The notes: generated by a model from the sequence alone, not told the origin. Shown: positions 1 through 8,744, counted from the first letter of the stretch. The stretch is 64,000 nucleotides of DNA from Streptomyces chromofuscus (GCF_015160875.1 NZ_CP063374.1:4591501-4655500); one strand, 5' to 3'. Made by a program: numbers and translations.

Positions 1-184
1 GGTCGGCCGCGTCGAACAGGGCGGAGGAGGCGTCGGCGTCTCCCAGAGCCCAGAACGGAAGGTCACCCGAGGCGGCCAGGTCCGGGCCCTTCGTCCGCAG
101 GGCGGTGATCACCTCTTCGCGGGTCAGCGTCCCGTCCTTGTCCAGATCAAGCGCCTCGAACAGCTTCCGTGCCTTGTCGCTCAT
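1..184 (-). CDS. EF-hand domain protein (3' end outside window)
   Basis: The reverse strand begins with ATG at 184 and stays open to the window edge, giving 61 residues. Residues 13-24 read DLDKDGTLTREE, a canonical EF-hand loop with acidic residues at positions 1, 3, 5 and 12 and Gly at 6, so a calcium-binding or calcium-sensing role is likely. No signal peptide precedes it, so it is probably cytoplasmic. Streptomyces calerythrin-like proteins usually carry several EF-hands, and more may lie beyond the edge. It runs in the same direction as the DUF4253 gene, whose start lies upstream of it. Partner and physiological role are unknown. Confidence 0.8.
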   Translation of the reverse strand, partial: MSDKARKLFEALDLDKDGTLTREEVITALRTKGPDLAASGDLPFWALGDADASSALFDAAD

Positions 185-203
185 GTGTCGTCCTCACTCC
201 GGC

Positions 204-962
204 TCAGTCCCACCAGAAGGACCACATTTCCCGGTCGACGAGTTGCTCGGCGTAAGCATCGAGGGACGGGCTGCCGCTCTGGTCGATGGTGTCCGGGCAG
301 AACGCGTCATGCTCGGCCGCCACCGAGCGCGCTGCCTCGGGGGTGGTGGGGGGTGCCGCGACGGAGACGATCAGCTGGTCGAAGGTGAGCGCCACGACGC
401 GGATGCCGAAGCGGTCCTCCCAGGAGCGGAGCACGGCGCAGAGGCGGGCCACGTCGTTCTCGTGGTTCACGGGGCCCGACCAGCCGATCGCCGCCGGGAT
501 GTCCGCGCTGCGGCGGGCGGGGACGAGGGCGACGCGGGGGTCCTTGAGCCAGGTGCCGTCCGTGAGGAGGCGGTCGGCCGTCTCCGTGGCCAGGGCGTCG
601 GGGTCGGGGGTTCCGGGGGAGGCTGGGGGCTCCGGCGCCAGGCCCGGCCAGTCGTCGTCCTCGGTGTCCTCCCAGTACTCGGCCAGAACCTCTTCGGCGT
701 CGTGATCGCCGGGGTACGAGGTCTCGTCGGGCATCAACTCCCAGGCCTCGGGACCGCCTTGGCCGCCGCCGACGTCCACGAGCAGCGGGAGCAGGCCTAC
801 GGTGCGGGCCCCCTTGAGCGCCGTCCAGTCACCGGGGGTCGCGGCGGTGTCCGCGTGCCAGAGGAGGGCGTCGATCACTTTGCCGGGCGGCAGTTCGAGA
901 CCGAGGGTGCGGCCGGTGGGGTCGGCGGCGAGCTTCGGGAGGGGGTTGGGGAGGGTGGCCAT
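204..962 (-). CDS. DUF4253 domain protein
   Basis: This 252-residue protein has a variable acidic N-terminal half (Asp/Glu/Pro rich around 70-125). Its conserved C-terminal half contains VALVPARRSADIPAAIGWSG, then a VLRSWEDRFG segment, an AAEHDAFCPD segment and a FWWD terminus, which is the DUF4253 signature. No signal peptide or membrane segment is visible, so it is cytoplasmic. The biochemical function of the family is unknown. It follows the DUF397 gene by 3 nt on the same strand and may be co-transcribed with it. The ATG at 962 is the natural start because the DUF397 gene ends immediately upstream. Confidence 0.85.
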   Translation of the reverse strand: MATLPNPLPKLAADPTGRTLGLELPPGKVIDALLWHADTAATPGDWTALKGARTVGLLPLLVDVGGGQGGPEAWELMPDETSYPGDHDAEEVLAEYWEDTEDDDWPGLAPEPPASPGTPDPDALATETADRLLTDGTWLKDPRVALVPARRSADIPAAIGWSGPVNHENDVARLCAVLRSWEDRFGIRVVALTFDQLIVSVAAPPTTPEAARSVAAEHDAFCPDTIDQSGSPSLDAYAEQLVDREMWSFWWD

Positions 963-965
963 GGT

Positions 966-1154
966 TCAGCGGGCGGCGAACTTCGTGAAGGCCGTCCAGG
1001 TGGCGGGCTCGATCCGGAGGATGGGGCCGTCGTCGGCCGGGTTCTTGGAGTCGCGGATGAGGATGAAGTGGGAGCAGGCCGCGACTTCCACGCATTCGCC
1101 GCCTTCGTCGCCGCTGTAGGTCGACTTGAACCACTGAAGTGCGTCGGCGCTCAT
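966..1154 (-). CDS. DUF397 small protein
   Basis: This is a 62-residue protein with the typical DUF397 pattern: W-F-K-S-x-Y-S near the N-terminus, then GGECVEVA, then a RDSKNP motif and a final W-x-x-F segment. In Streptomyces these proteins are encoded next to WhiJ-like DNA-binding proteins and are thought to act with them as a toxin-antitoxin-like or developmental regulatory pair. The start codon overlaps the end of the upstream regulator by 4 nt, so translation is probably coupled. It is cytoplasmic, with no membrane segment. Biochemical function is not established for this member. Confidence 0.9.
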   Translation of the reverse strand: MSADALQWFKSTYSGDEGGECVEVAACSHFILIRDSKNPADDGPILRIEPATWTAFTKFAAR

Positions 1155-1978
1155 AGCTCTCCTAGCAGGCGATCCAGCAGGTCCTTGGACTCTTGTGTGG
1201 CCAGGGCCTGTGTCCGCAGCATCGCATACTTGCGCGACAGGATGGACACCTCGTCCGGGTCAGATACCCACTGGCTGCCACGCTGCCCTTCGATGTAGGC
1301 GAGGTGCTGGTGGTCCGGGGTTTCCAACAGTACGAACGGGCCGTTGAGCCCTGCATGAGACGGACTGGACAGCGGCAGGAACTGCACGGCGATGCCCGGG
1401 AGTTCGGCACACGCCCGCAGGTGGCGAAGCTGCTCGGCGCGGACCTCAGGTCCCCCGACGGCCAGGCTGAGCACCGGCTCCCAGATGACGAAGCTGATGG
1501 TCGGCGGGACCTCGCGGCGCAGGATGTCCTGGCGGCCGATCCGCGCAGCCGTCTTGGTCTCGATCTCGTCCTCGGCGTACGCGGGGACGCGTTCGCGGAG
1601 TACGGCGCGGGCGTACGCCTCCGTCTGCAGCAGGCCGGGAAGGACCTGGTTGGCGTACAGGGACAGGGCGATGGCCTCCTGCTCGTGCTGCATGTAGAGC
1701 TCCGCCCACATCGGGAACTGGTCGATCTCCGGCAGGTTGTCGACGCCCGCCTCCAACAGGCCCTTGAGACCGAGCGCATGGTCGAGGCGTGCCGCGAGGT
1801 CCGGCTTGAGTGGGCGCCTGCCCTGCTCGATCGAGGCGATGGTCTCCTCGTCGACGTTGAGGTGCTCGGCGAGTGAGCGTTGGGTGTGACCACCCGCGCG
1901 GCGGCCGGTGCTGAGCTGCACGCCGAGCATCTTCATGGCCGTCAGGTTCCTCTTCCGCGGCGGCTTTTTGGCGTTCAT
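1151..1978 (-). CDS. XRE-family regulator with DUF5753 (WhiJ/Scr1-like)
   Basis: I start the protein at ATG 1978 (MNAKKPPRKRN..., 275 aa), with a GGGGAG about 10 nt upstream. The longer reading needs a TTG inside an inverted repeat. Residues about 13-70 form a helix-turn-helix domain (QRSLAEHLNVDEETIASIEQ), and the rest is the DUF5753 effector domain that begins near the YMQHEQEA segment. Members pair with DUF397 proteins and control differentiation or antibiotic genes in Streptomyces. The DUF397 gene overlaps its stop, and a small histidine-kinase-like ATPase diverges from it, the usual whiJ/abaA-like arrangement. An inverted repeat in the divergent region (2014-2046) may be its operator. 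Confidence 0.87.
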   Translation of the reverse strand: MNAKKPPRKRNLTAMKMLGVQLSTGRRAGGHTQRSLAEHLNVDEETIASIEQGRRPLKPDLAARLDHALGLKGLLEAGVDNLPEIDQFPMWAELYMQHEQEAIALSLYANQVLPGLLQTEAYARAVLRERVPAYAEDEIETKTAARIGRQDILRREVPPTISFVIWEPVLSLAVGGPEVRAEQLRHLRACAELPGIAVQFLPLSSPSHAGLNGPFVLLETPDHQHLAYIEGQRGSQWVSDPDEVSILSRKYAMLRTQALATQESKDLLDRLLGEL

Positions 1979-2013
1979 GTCGCTGCAACTCCCCGCGCGT
2001 GCCCCTGCTCGAC

Positions 2014-2046
2014 CCCGTACGAACCCGTACAAAAAATCTGTACGGG
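2014..2046. promoter_or_regulatory. Candidate operator: inverted and direct CCCGTAC repeats
   Basis: CCCGTACA (2024-2031) and TGTACGGG (2039-2046) form a perfect 8-bp inverted repeat with a 7-nt A-rich spacer. A further direct CCCGTAC copy lies at 2014-2020. The element sits between the XRE regulator and the divergent ATPase gene, where an autoregulatory operator would be expected. That it is bound by the neighbouring regulator is inference from position. It is unlikely to be a terminator, because no gene ends here. Confidence 0.5.
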
Positions 2047-2091
2047 CTCACGCACTGCTCAACCGTAGTGACCCTGCGCGACATTCGTCCC

Positions 2092-2517
2092 GTGAACGCC
2101 GAAGTTGAACTCCCCTACCAGCGTGACCAGCTCTACGCCCGCCACCGCCGCTCCGTGCCCGCCGCCCGACGTTTCGCCCGGTTCTCCCTCACGTACTTCG
2201 GGCTCGCTCAGTGGGAGCGGGCCGAGGACGTCGCGTTGTGCGTCAGCGAGTTGGCGACCAACGCCCTGCTGCACGGCGTCCCGCCCGGCCGCGGCTTCCT
2301 GCTGCGCGTGCGGTACGACGGCGACGTCGTGCGCGTCGAAGTGCACGACAGCGGCACCGGGGTGCCGCGTGTCGCCGACGAGCCCGACGAAGGCGGGCGG
2401 GGGCTGTTGCTGGTCGCGGCGTTGAGTGACAAGTGGGGGGTGGACGAACGGACCCCGGGCAAGGCGGTGTGGTGCCAGTTCGAGGTCCGCTCGGTCAGAG
2501 ACGCTCGGGCGTCCTGA
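2092..2517 (+). CDS. Anti-sigma-factor-like ATP-binding protein (HATPase_c_2)
   Basis: The product is about 141 aa from GTG 2092; an in-frame GTG at 2068 is an alternative, and neither has a clear ribosome binding site. It has the GHKL/RsbW-type fold: an N-box (SELATNALLHG), then VEVHDSGTGVP (the DxGxG ATP-lid motif) and a GRGLLLV G-box. Proteins of this size in Streptomyces resemble SpoIIAB/RsbW anti-sigma kinases but mostly lack a known sigma partner. It diverges from the XRE/DUF397 pair, matching abaA-like loci. Its 3' end overlaps the end of argS on the opposite strand by 23 bp. Confidence 0.82.
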   Translation: MNAEVELPYQRDQLYARHRRSVPAARRFARFSLTYFGLAQWERAEDVALCVSELATNALLHGVPPGRGFLLRVRYDGDVVRVEVHDSGTGVPRVADEPDEGGRGLLLVAALSDKWGVDERTPGKAVWCQFEVRSVRDARAS

Positions 2518-4267
2518 TGCCCAGCAGGGCCATGCCCTGGTGCAGGGTGCGGGCCGTGATGTCGCAGAGGAACAGGCGGTTCTCGATCTGCTCCCCGGTC
2601 TCCGCCTTCAGGACCGGGCACTTGTCGTAGAACGACGTGTACAGCGACGCCAGCTGGTACAGGTACGCCGCCAGCTTGTGCGGGGCGTACTCCGTGGCCG
2701 CCTCGGCCACCGTTTCCGCGAACGCGTCCACGTGCAGGCCCAGCGCGCGCTCCGCCTCGTGCAGGTCGAGCTCCGGGTGGGCCTGCGGGCGGGTCCCGTC
2801 GGCCTTGCGGAGGATGGACTGGATACGGGCGTACGCGTACTGGAGGTAGACGGACGTGTCGCCGTTCAGCGAGACCATCTGGTCCAGGTCGAACTTGTAG
2901 TCCCGGTTCGCCGAGGTGGACAGGTCCGCGTACTTCACCGCGCCGATGCCCACCTGGGCGCCGCGCTCGGCGATCTCCTCCTCGGAGAGGTCCAGCGCCT
3001 TCTCCCGTACGACCGCGGAGGCGCGGTCGATCGCCTCGTCCAGCAGGTCGACCAGGCGGACCGTCTCGCCCTCACGGGTCTTGAACGGCTTGCCGTCCTT
3101 GCCGAGGACCGTGCCGAAGGCCAGCTGGTACGCCTTCACGTCGCCGTTGAGCCAGCCCGCCTTGCGCGCCGTCTCGAAGACCATCTTGAAGTGGAGCGAC
3201 TGGCGGGCGTCCACGACGTAGATCAGGCTGTTCGCCTTCAGGTTGAAGACGCGGTCGCGGATCGCGGACAGGTCGGTGGCCGCGTAGCCGTAGCCGCCGT
3301 CCGACTTCTGCACGATCAGCGGGACCGGGTTGCCGTCCGGGCCCTTGATGTCGTCGAAGAAGACGCAGAGGGCTCCCTCGGAGCGGACGGCCACCCCCGA
3401 CTCCTCCAGGAGGCGGCAGGTCTCGGCGAGCATGTCGTTGTAGCCGGACTCGCCGACGATGTCGGGGTCGCGGACCTCCATGTCCAGCTTCTCGAAGACG
3501 GAGAAGAAGTAGATCTTCGACTCGTCGACGAACTTCTGCCACATGGCGAGCGTGTGCGGGTCGCCGGCCTGGAGGTCGACGACGCGGCGGCGCGCCCTCG
3601 TCTTGAACTCCTCGTCGGAGTCGAACAGCCTGCGGGCGGCCTTGTAGAGGCGGTCGAGGTTCGACATCGCCTCCTCGCCGGAGACCGCGGTGTCCTCGGT
3701 GCCGGCCTTGTGGTCCAGCTCGTGCGGGTGCTCGTCGAGGTACTGGATGAGCATGCCGAACTGGGTGCCCCAGTCGCCGATGTGGTGGCGCCGGACCACG
3801 TTCTCGCCGGTGAACTCCAGCAGCTGGACGACCGAGTCGCCGATCACCGCGGAGCGGAGGTGGCCGACGTGCATCTCCTTGGCCACGTTCGGCTGGGCGT
3901 AGTCGATGACCGTGGTGCCGGGTGCGTCCGCGTAGGGGACGCCGAGGCGCTGCGGGTCCGCGTACCGCGCGGCCAGGTTCTCGGTGATCGCCTTGTCGGT
4001 GAGGGTGATGTTGAGGAAGCCGGGGCCGGAGACCTCGACGTCCTTGATCACGTCGCCGGCGGTGATCCGTGCGACCACCTGGGTGGCGAGCTCGCGGGGG
4101 TTCGCCTTCGCCTTCTTGGCCAGCGCGAGGATGCCGTTGGCCTGGAAGTCGGCCCGGTCGCTACGTCGCAGCAGCGGGTCGACTCCGTCGGCTTCCGGGA
4201 GGGCGGAAGCGAGGGCGTCGGCGAGGCGCTGGTTGACGGAAGCGGTGAGGGACTGGACCGAGGCCAT
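2495..4267 (-). CDS. argS: Arginyl-tRNA synthetase
   Basis: This 590-residue class I synthetase charges tRNA-Arg in the cytoplasm. The N-terminal additional domain (about 1-110) is followed by the catalytic core with the HIGH-type signature HVGH at 133-136 (AQPNVAKEMHVGHLRS). A C-terminal anticodon-binding domain ends in the family-typical MALLGIRTPERL. The length matches bacterial ArgS. Start ATG 4267 gives the normal MASVQSLT... N-terminus; the open frame extends far upstream only because of high GC on the strand opposite lysS. It is divergent from lysS with a 282-bp intergenic region. Confidence 0.97.
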   Translation of the reverse strand: MASVQSLTASVNQRLADALASALPEADGVDPLLRRSDRADFQANGILALAKKAKANPRELATQVVARITAGDVIKDVEVSGPGFLNITLTDKAITENLAARYADPQRLGVPYADAPGTTVIDYAQPNVAKEMHVGHLRSAVIGDSVVQLLEFTGENVVRRHHIGDWGTQFGMLIQYLDEHPHELDHKAGTEDTAVSGEEAMSNLDRLYKAARRLFDSDEEFKTRARRRVVDLQAGDPHTLAMWQKFVDESKIYFFSVFEKLDMEVRDPDIVGESGYNDMLAETCRLLEESGVAVRSEGALCVFFDDIKGPDGNPVPLIVQKSDGGYGYAATDLSAIRDRVFNLKANSLIYVVDARQSLHFKMVFETARKAGWLNGDVKAYQLAFGTVLGKDGKPFKTREGETVRLVDLLDEAIDRASAVVREKALDLSEEEIAERGAQVGIGAVKYADLSTSANRDYKFDLDQMVSLNGDTSVYLQYAYARIQSILRKADGTRPQAHPELDLHEAERALGLHVDAFAETVAEAATEYAPHKLAAYLYQLASLYTSFYDKCPVLKAETGEQIENRLFLCDITARTLHQGMALLGIRTPERL

Positions 4268-4394
4268 GGAGTGGGTGCCGTTCTCCTCGTGGGGATCGAT
4301 AGACAGGGCCAGTATCCCATGGGGGGTAAAGCGGTTTTTGCGGAGAGCTCGGGGGTGCGGCGCGTCGGGGGGTGCGGGCTGTGCGTGGCTTGTC

Positions 4395-4420
4395 GCGCAG
4401 TTCCCCGCGCTCCTGAAGGG
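4395..4420 (+). repeat. Dispersed intergenic repeat, copy 1
   Basis: A GCGCAGTTCCCCGCGC core followed by a C-rich CCTGAAGGG tail lies in the argS-lysS intergenic region. A closely matching copy occurs at 11875-11900 in another intergenic gap. The core can fold into a GCGCAG/CCGCGC hairpin with one mismatch. I recognise this as a type of short dispersed element common between Streptomyces genes; function unknown. The rest of the 4268-4549 gap shows no gene, only the expected divergent promoters, which I cannot place precisely. Confidence 0.5.
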
Positions 4421-4549
4421 CGGCTGCGCCGCACGCAGGGGCACTCCTCTGAAAAGGCGTTTTCGTCGTTGCCGTCGTTGCTGGGACAATGAAGCCGTCA
4501 GCCGTTGACCGTACCGGCTGCCCGACGCAGAAAGAAGGACGTGCCGATC

Positions 4550-6283
4550 GTGGCTCAGAGCACCGAGACCACCGACTGGGTCTCCCGTTTCGCGGATGAG
4601 GTCATCGAGGAGTCGGAGCGTCGGGCCCCGGGCAAACCCGTCGTCGTCGCGTCCGGGCTCTCCCCCTCCGGCCCCATCCACCTGGGCAACCTCCGCGAGG
4701 TCATGACCCCGCACCTGGTCGCCGACGAGATCCGGCGCCGGGGGTACGAGGTCCGGCACCTGATCTCGTGGGACGACTACGACCGGTACCGCAAGGTGCC
4801 CGCCGGGATCGCCGGGGTCGACGAGTCCTGGAGCGAGCACATCGGCAAGCCGCTGACCTCCGTGCCGGCGCCCGCCGGGTCGCCGTACCCGAACTGGGCC
4901 GAGCATTTCAAGGCGGCCATGATCGAGTCGCTGGGCGAGCTGGGCGTGGAGTTCGACGGGATCAGCCAGACCGCGCAGTACACCTCCGGGGTGTACCGCG
5001 AGCAGATCCTGCACGCCATGCGGCACCGGGGCGAGATCGACGCCGTGCTCGCGCAGTACCGGACCAAGCCGAAGGCCGGGAAGAAGCCGCAGCAGAGGCC
5101 CGTCGACGAGGCCGAGATCGAGGCCGAGGAGGGTTCCGGGGCGGCGAGCGAGGACGACGGCAGCTCCGGCTCCGCCGGGTACTTCCCGTACAAGCCGTAC
5201 TGCGGCAACTGCGAGAAGGACCTCACCACCGTCACCTCCTACGACGACGACACCACCGAGCTGACGTACGCCTGCACGGCCTGCGGCTTCTCCGAGACCG
5301 TCCGGCTGAACGAGTTCAACCGCGGCAAGCTGGTCTGGAAGGTCGACTGGCCGATGCGGTGGGCGTACGAGGGCGTGATCTTCGAGCCGAGCGGTGTCGA
5401 CCACTCCTCGCCGGGTTCGAGCTTCCAGGTCGGCGGCCAGATCGTCGGGATCTTCGGCGGCAAGCAGCCGATCGGGCCCATGTACGCGTTCGTCGGCATC
5501 TCCGGGATGGCGAAGATGTCCTCCTCGCGGGGCGGGGTGCCCACCCCGGCCGACGCGCTGAAGATCATGGAGCCGCAGCTTCTGCGCTGGCTGTACGCCC
5601 GCCGCAGGCCGAACCAGTCGTTCAAGATCGCCTTCGACCAGGAGATCCAGCGGCTGTACGACGAGTGGGACAAGCTCGACGCCAAGGTGGCCGACGGCTC
5701 CGCGCTGCCGGGCGACGTGGCCGCGCACTCGCGCGCGGTGCGCACCGCCGCCGGTGAGCTGCCGGCGACGCCGCGGCCGATGCCGTACCGCACCCTCGCG
5801 TCCGTCGCCGACATCACCGCGGGACACGAGGACCAGGCGCTGCGCATCCTGAGCGAGCTGGACCCGGACAAGCCGCTCGCCTCCCTCGACGAGGTGCGGC
5901 CGCGGTACGACAGGGCCGAGGCGTGGATCAACACGCACGTGGCCGCCGACCAGCGCACCATCGTGCGCGAGGAGCCCGACGCCGAGCTGCTGAAGTCGCT
6001 CGACGAGGCGTCCCGGCAGTCGGTCCGGCTGCTGCTCGACGGGCTGGCGGACCACTGGTCGCTGGACGGCCTGACCCACCTCGTGTACGGCGTGCCCAAG
6101 GTCCAGGCCGGCTTCTCCGCCGACGCCACGCCCAAGGAGCTGCCGCCGGAGATCAAGACCAGCCAGCGGGCGTTCTTCGCGCTGCTGTACCACCTGCTGG
6201 TGGGCCGGGACACCGGGCCGCGGCTGCCCACGCTGCTGCTGGCGGTGGGGCAGGACCGGGTGCGGCGCCTGCTCGGCGAGTAA
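4550..6283 (+). CDS. lysS: Lysyl-tRNA synthetase, class I
   Basis: This is a class I (archaeal-type) LysRS of about 577 aa that charges tRNA-Lys. Visible motifs are SGPIHLGN (the HIGH-type motif, residues 40-47), a four-cysteine zinc-knuckle region (CGNC...CTAC) and AKMSSSRGG (KMSKS type). I prefer GTG 4550 because GAAGGA at 4534-4539 is 10 nt upstream; GTG 4541 is an alternative only a few nt longer but too close to that site. Many bacteria use the class II enzyme instead; class I is usual in actinomycetes and a few other groups. A strong hairpin follows the stop codon. Confidence 0.96.
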   Translation: MAQSTETTDWVSRFADEVIEESERRAPGKPVVVASGLSPSGPIHLGNLREVMTPHLVADEIRRRGYEVRHLISWDDYDRYRKVPAGIAGVDESWSEHIGKPLTSVPAPAGSPYPNWAEHFKAAMIESLGELGVEFDGISQTAQYTSGVYREQILHAMRHRGEIDAVLAQYRTKPKAGKKPQQRPVDEAEIEAEEGSGAASEDDGSSGSAGYFPYKPYCGNCEKDLTTVTSYDDDTTELTYACTACGFSETVRLNEFNRGKLVWKVDWPMRWAYEGVIFEPSGVDHSSPGSSFQVGGQIVGIFGGKQPIGPMYAFVGISGMAKMSSSRGGVPTPADALKIMEPQLLRWLYARRRPNQSFKIAFDQEIQRLYDEWDKLDAKVADGSALPGDVAAHSRAVRTAAGELPATPRPMPYRTLASVADITAGHEDQALRILSELDPDKPLASLDEVRPRYDRAEAWINTHVAADQRTIVREEPDAELLKSLDEASRQSVRLLLDGLADHWSLDGLTHLVYGVPKVQAGFSADATPKELPPEIKTSQRAFFALLYHLLVGRDTGPRLPTLLLAVGQDRVRRLLGE

Positions 6284-6289
6284 GCCGTC

Positions 6290-6327
6290 ACGACGAAGGG
6301 GCCCTCGTCCGAGGGCCCCTTCGTCGT
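6290..6327. terminator. Bidirectional terminator after lysS
   Basis: An uninterrupted 18-bp stem (ACGACGAAGGGGCCCTCG and its complement) with a 2-nt loop lies 6 bp after the lysS stop and between convergent genes. No T-run follows, as is usual in Streptomyces. It is followed by imperfect GTCGTGCG tandem copies up to about 6376. Confidence 0.88.
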
Positions 6328-6380
6328 GCGGTCGTGCGGTCGTGCGGTCATGGGGTCGTGCGGTGTCGTGCGGTCACGCT

Positions 6381-7667
6381 TCAGGCGATGTGGTCTTCCT
6401 GCAACTCGGCCGTGTGGCGGTTGGTGAAGCGGTTGACCATGCGCTCGGCCTCGCGCGGCGGGAGCGTCGTGCCGTAGGTCGCCTCCACGTCGTCCCTGAA
6501 CTGGCCGGAGGTGGGGTAGCTGCCGTCGATCGACTTCTTGAAGACCAGGTAGTAGTCCTCCTCCGTCGGCTCCGGAGTGCCGCCGCCCTCCCCGAGCTCC
6601 CGGGTGCGCCCCGGGCCCACCGGGATGGGGAACGTGCCGGTGTCCTCCGGGGAAGGTTCCGCGAGCGGCGGGGGCTCCTCGTACTGCTGGTGGTACTGCT
6701 CGGCCTGCTGCTGCTCCGCGTACCACTGGGCGTACGCCGCCTCCGGGTCGTACGTGGGGTCGTAGCCGCCGTGGTACTCGATGGACTGCGGATCCCGGGC
6801 GTGCAGCCAGGGGTTCTGGGGCTCGGCCCGCTCGTTCGGATACGGGGCGTCGGGGGCGTCGGCCACCTGGGGACGCTGTCCGCCGTGGGGCGCGGCCACG
6901 ACGTCGTCCTCGGCGGCGGCGATCGCCACGTCGGCCGGCTCCAGGGCGGGCTGCGGAGCCGGCGGTATCAGGGCCGGTTCGATGCCCGCCGCCGCCAGGC
7001 CCGCCGGGGCCGTGTCCGCGAGGGGGACACCGTACTTGGCCAGACGCAGGGGCATCAGGGCCTCCACCGGGGCCTTGCGGCGCCAGGCCCGGCCGTAGCG
7101 CGAGCGGAGGCGGGCCTGGTAGACGAGACGCTCCTGCTCCAGCTTGATGACCTGGTCGTAGGAACGCAGCTCCCACAGCTTCATCCGGCGCCACAGTAGG
7201 AACGTGGGGACGGGGGAGAGCAGCCAGCGGGTGAGGCGGACGCCCTCCATGTGCTTGTCGGCCGTGATGTCCGCGATGCGGCCGATGGCGTGCCGGGCCG
7301 CCTCGACCGCGACGACGAACAGGATCGGGATGACGCCGTGCATGCCGACGCCCAGCGGGTCCGGCCAGGCCGCGGCGCCGTTGAAGGCGATCGTCGCCGC
7401 CGTCAGCAGCCAGGCCGTCTGGCGCAGCAGCGGGAAGGGGATGCGGATCCAGGTCAGCAGCAGGTCCAGGGCGAGCAGGACGCAGATGCCCGCGTCGATG
7501 CCGATGGGGAAGACGTAACTGAAGTCCCCGAAGCCCTTCTTCAGGGCGAGCTCGCGTACGGCTGCGTACGAACCCGCGAAGCCGATGCCCGCGATGATCA
7601 CGGCACCGAAGACGACCACGCCGATGAGAACGCGGTGCATCCGTGTCAGCTGTAGTGGCGCGGCCAC
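6381..7667 (-). CDS. DUF2637 (Spd-like) membrane protein
   Basis: Start GTG 7667 has a strong GGGAGGGA site 8 nt upstream and gives 428 aa. The N-terminal half holds about four hydrophobic segments (for example HRVLIGVVVFGAVIIAGIGF, then a DAGICVLLALDLLLTWI stretch), typical of DUF2637, the family that includes plasmid spread (Spd) proteins. The C-terminal half is low-complexity, rich in Pro, Glu, Gln and Tyr, and ends with a small conserved segment containing REAERMVNRF that may be helical and DNA-binding-like. It is an integral membrane protein with a cytoplasmic tail. A chromosomal role is unknown; no plasmid genes are nearby. Confidence 0.75.
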   Translation of the reverse strand: MAAPLQLTRMHRVLIGVVVFGAVIIAGIGFAGSYAAVRELALKKGFGDFSYVFPIGIDAGICVLLALDLLLTWIRIPFPLLRQTAWLLTAATIAFNGAAAWPDPLGVGMHGVIPILFVVAVEAARHAIGRIADITADKHMEGVRLTRWLLSPVPTFLLWRRMKLWELRSYDQVIKLEQERLVYQARLRSRYGRAWRRKAPVEALMPLRLAKYGVPLADTAPAGLAAAGIEPALIPPAPQPALEPADVAIAAAEDDVVAAPHGGQRPQVADAPDAPYPNERAEPQNPWLHARDPQSIEYHGGYDPTYDPEAAYAQWYAEQQQAEQYHQQYEEPPPLAEPSPEDTGTFPIPVGPGRTRELGEGGGTPEPTEEDYYLVFKKSIDGSYPTSGQFRDDVEATYGTTLPPREAERMVNRFTNRHTAELQEDHIA

Positions 7668-7807
7668 CCGTATTTCCCTCCCACTGCGTGTTGTTGCGCG
7701 CCCAACAGGGTGGCACATGCGTACGGGCAACGGGTGGCCGGACCGTGTACGTCAGCCCATCCGTGACTCTTCCGGTGGCTGCCGGTGATCCGCCGAGCTT
7801 CCCGAGG

Positions 7808-8635
7808 TCAGCTCTTCTTCACCGGTGACGCGGACGAAGTGGCGGACTTCGACGGGGACTTGCTGGCACCGGGGGCCGCCGAGGCGCCCGTCCCGTTCGC
7901 CTCGGTGACGGCCGCGACCGCCTCCTTGGCCGCCTTCTTCGCCGCCTTCATCAGGTCGTCGGCGTCGGGCGTCCTGTCCCCGGCCAGGCCGGCGCCGTTG
8001 TAGTCGAGGGTGACGACGACGTTCTCGACGCGCACCACGACCGTCTGCTGCTTGAAGGCGCCTTCCTTCTTCTTCAGGTCGTAGCGCACGGCCGTCGCCT
8101 GGTCCCCGGTGCCGGTCAGCGGCTCGGCCTTGGTGTTCTTGGCGCCCTCGACCGCCTTGACGTCGGTGACCTGCTTCTCGTAGTACTCCTGGGCCCGCTG
8201 GTCGCCCGCACCACGCGTGACGTCGGACTCGAAGCGCAGCAGGGAAACGTTCAGCCAGCGGAACTGGGAGCCCTTGACGCCGTTGTTGTCGAGGCTGTCC
8301 CAGGAGCAGCTCGCCCGGGCCGAAATATCGTCCGAGTTGCCTTCCTTGCCCGACTTGCCCGCCTCCGGGACCAGTTCCTCCAGCGTCTTCTTCGACAGCA
8401 CCGCGCACGGCTCGGGCAGCTTCGCGTACGCCGCCGCCTCGACGGTGGGCGAGGGGCTCGCGGACGCGCCCGCCGGGCTCTCGGACCCCTCCTTGGCGGC
8501 GGAGTCCGAACCGGAGTCCGAGGAGCAGCCGGCGGCGATCAGCATCAGGGGGACGGCCGCCGCGCCTGCCAGGACGCGGTGGAGGCGGCTGGCTCGCTGG
8601 ACACTCTGATCGGCTCGCTGTGCTCGTCGCTGCAT
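7808..8635 (-). CDS. DUF3558 lipoprotein
   Basis: From ATG 8635 (GAAGGAACC just upstream) the product is 275 aa. It has a basic N-terminus, a hydrophobic stretch and the lipobox IAAGC, so it should be a lipid-anchored extracellular protein. The mature part begins with a Ser/Asp-rich linker and then shows the DUF3558 features EPCAVLSKKTLEEL, a CSW motif and a C-terminal low-complexity Ser/Ala/Lys tail. Function is unknown; several actinobacterial DUF3558 proteins are surface antigens. It lies immediately downstream of a second DUF3558 gene on the same strand. Confidence 0.85.
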   Translation of the reverse strand: MQRRAQRADQSVQRASRLHRVLAGAAAVPLMLIAAGCSSDSGSDSAAKEGSESPAGASASPSPTVEAAAYAKLPEPCAVLSKKTLEELVPEAGKSGKEGNSDDISARASCSWDSLDNNGVKGSQFRWLNVSLLRFESDVTRGAGDQRAQEYYEKQVTDVKAVEGAKNTKAEPLTGTGDQATAVRYDLKKKEGAFKQQTVVVRVENVVVTLDYNGAGLAGDRTPDADDLMKAAKKAAKEAVAAVTEANGTGASAAPGASKSPSKSATSSASPVKKS

Positions 8636-8715
8636 GGTTCCTTCACTCATGACACTCGTATTACCGGTCCGAGGGGCCACCGTACGCGGTGAGGCAATGG
8701 CGCGCGCTCGGTTCC

Positions 8716-8743
8716 GCCTCTTCGCGCCGGGGCGCGAAGAGGC
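8716..8743 (-). terminator. Terminator hairpin between the DUF3558 genes
   Basis: GCCTCTTCGCGCC and its perfect complement (13-bp stem, 2-nt loop) start 2 bp after the stop codon of the upstream DUF3558 gene. This suggests the two lipoprotein genes are transcribed separately, or that read-through between them is attenuated. Confidence 0.8.
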
Positions 8744-8744
8744 G

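Noticed and set aside
2495..6193. A 1232-codon open frame spanning argS and the complement of lysS
   Set aside because: Only the part after ATG 4267 is argS. The rest is an antisense frame of lysS produced by high GC.
6323..6376. GTCGTGCG tandem words as a regulatory array
   Set aside because: They follow directly from a terminator between convergent genes and are short and imperfect; most likely slippage products.
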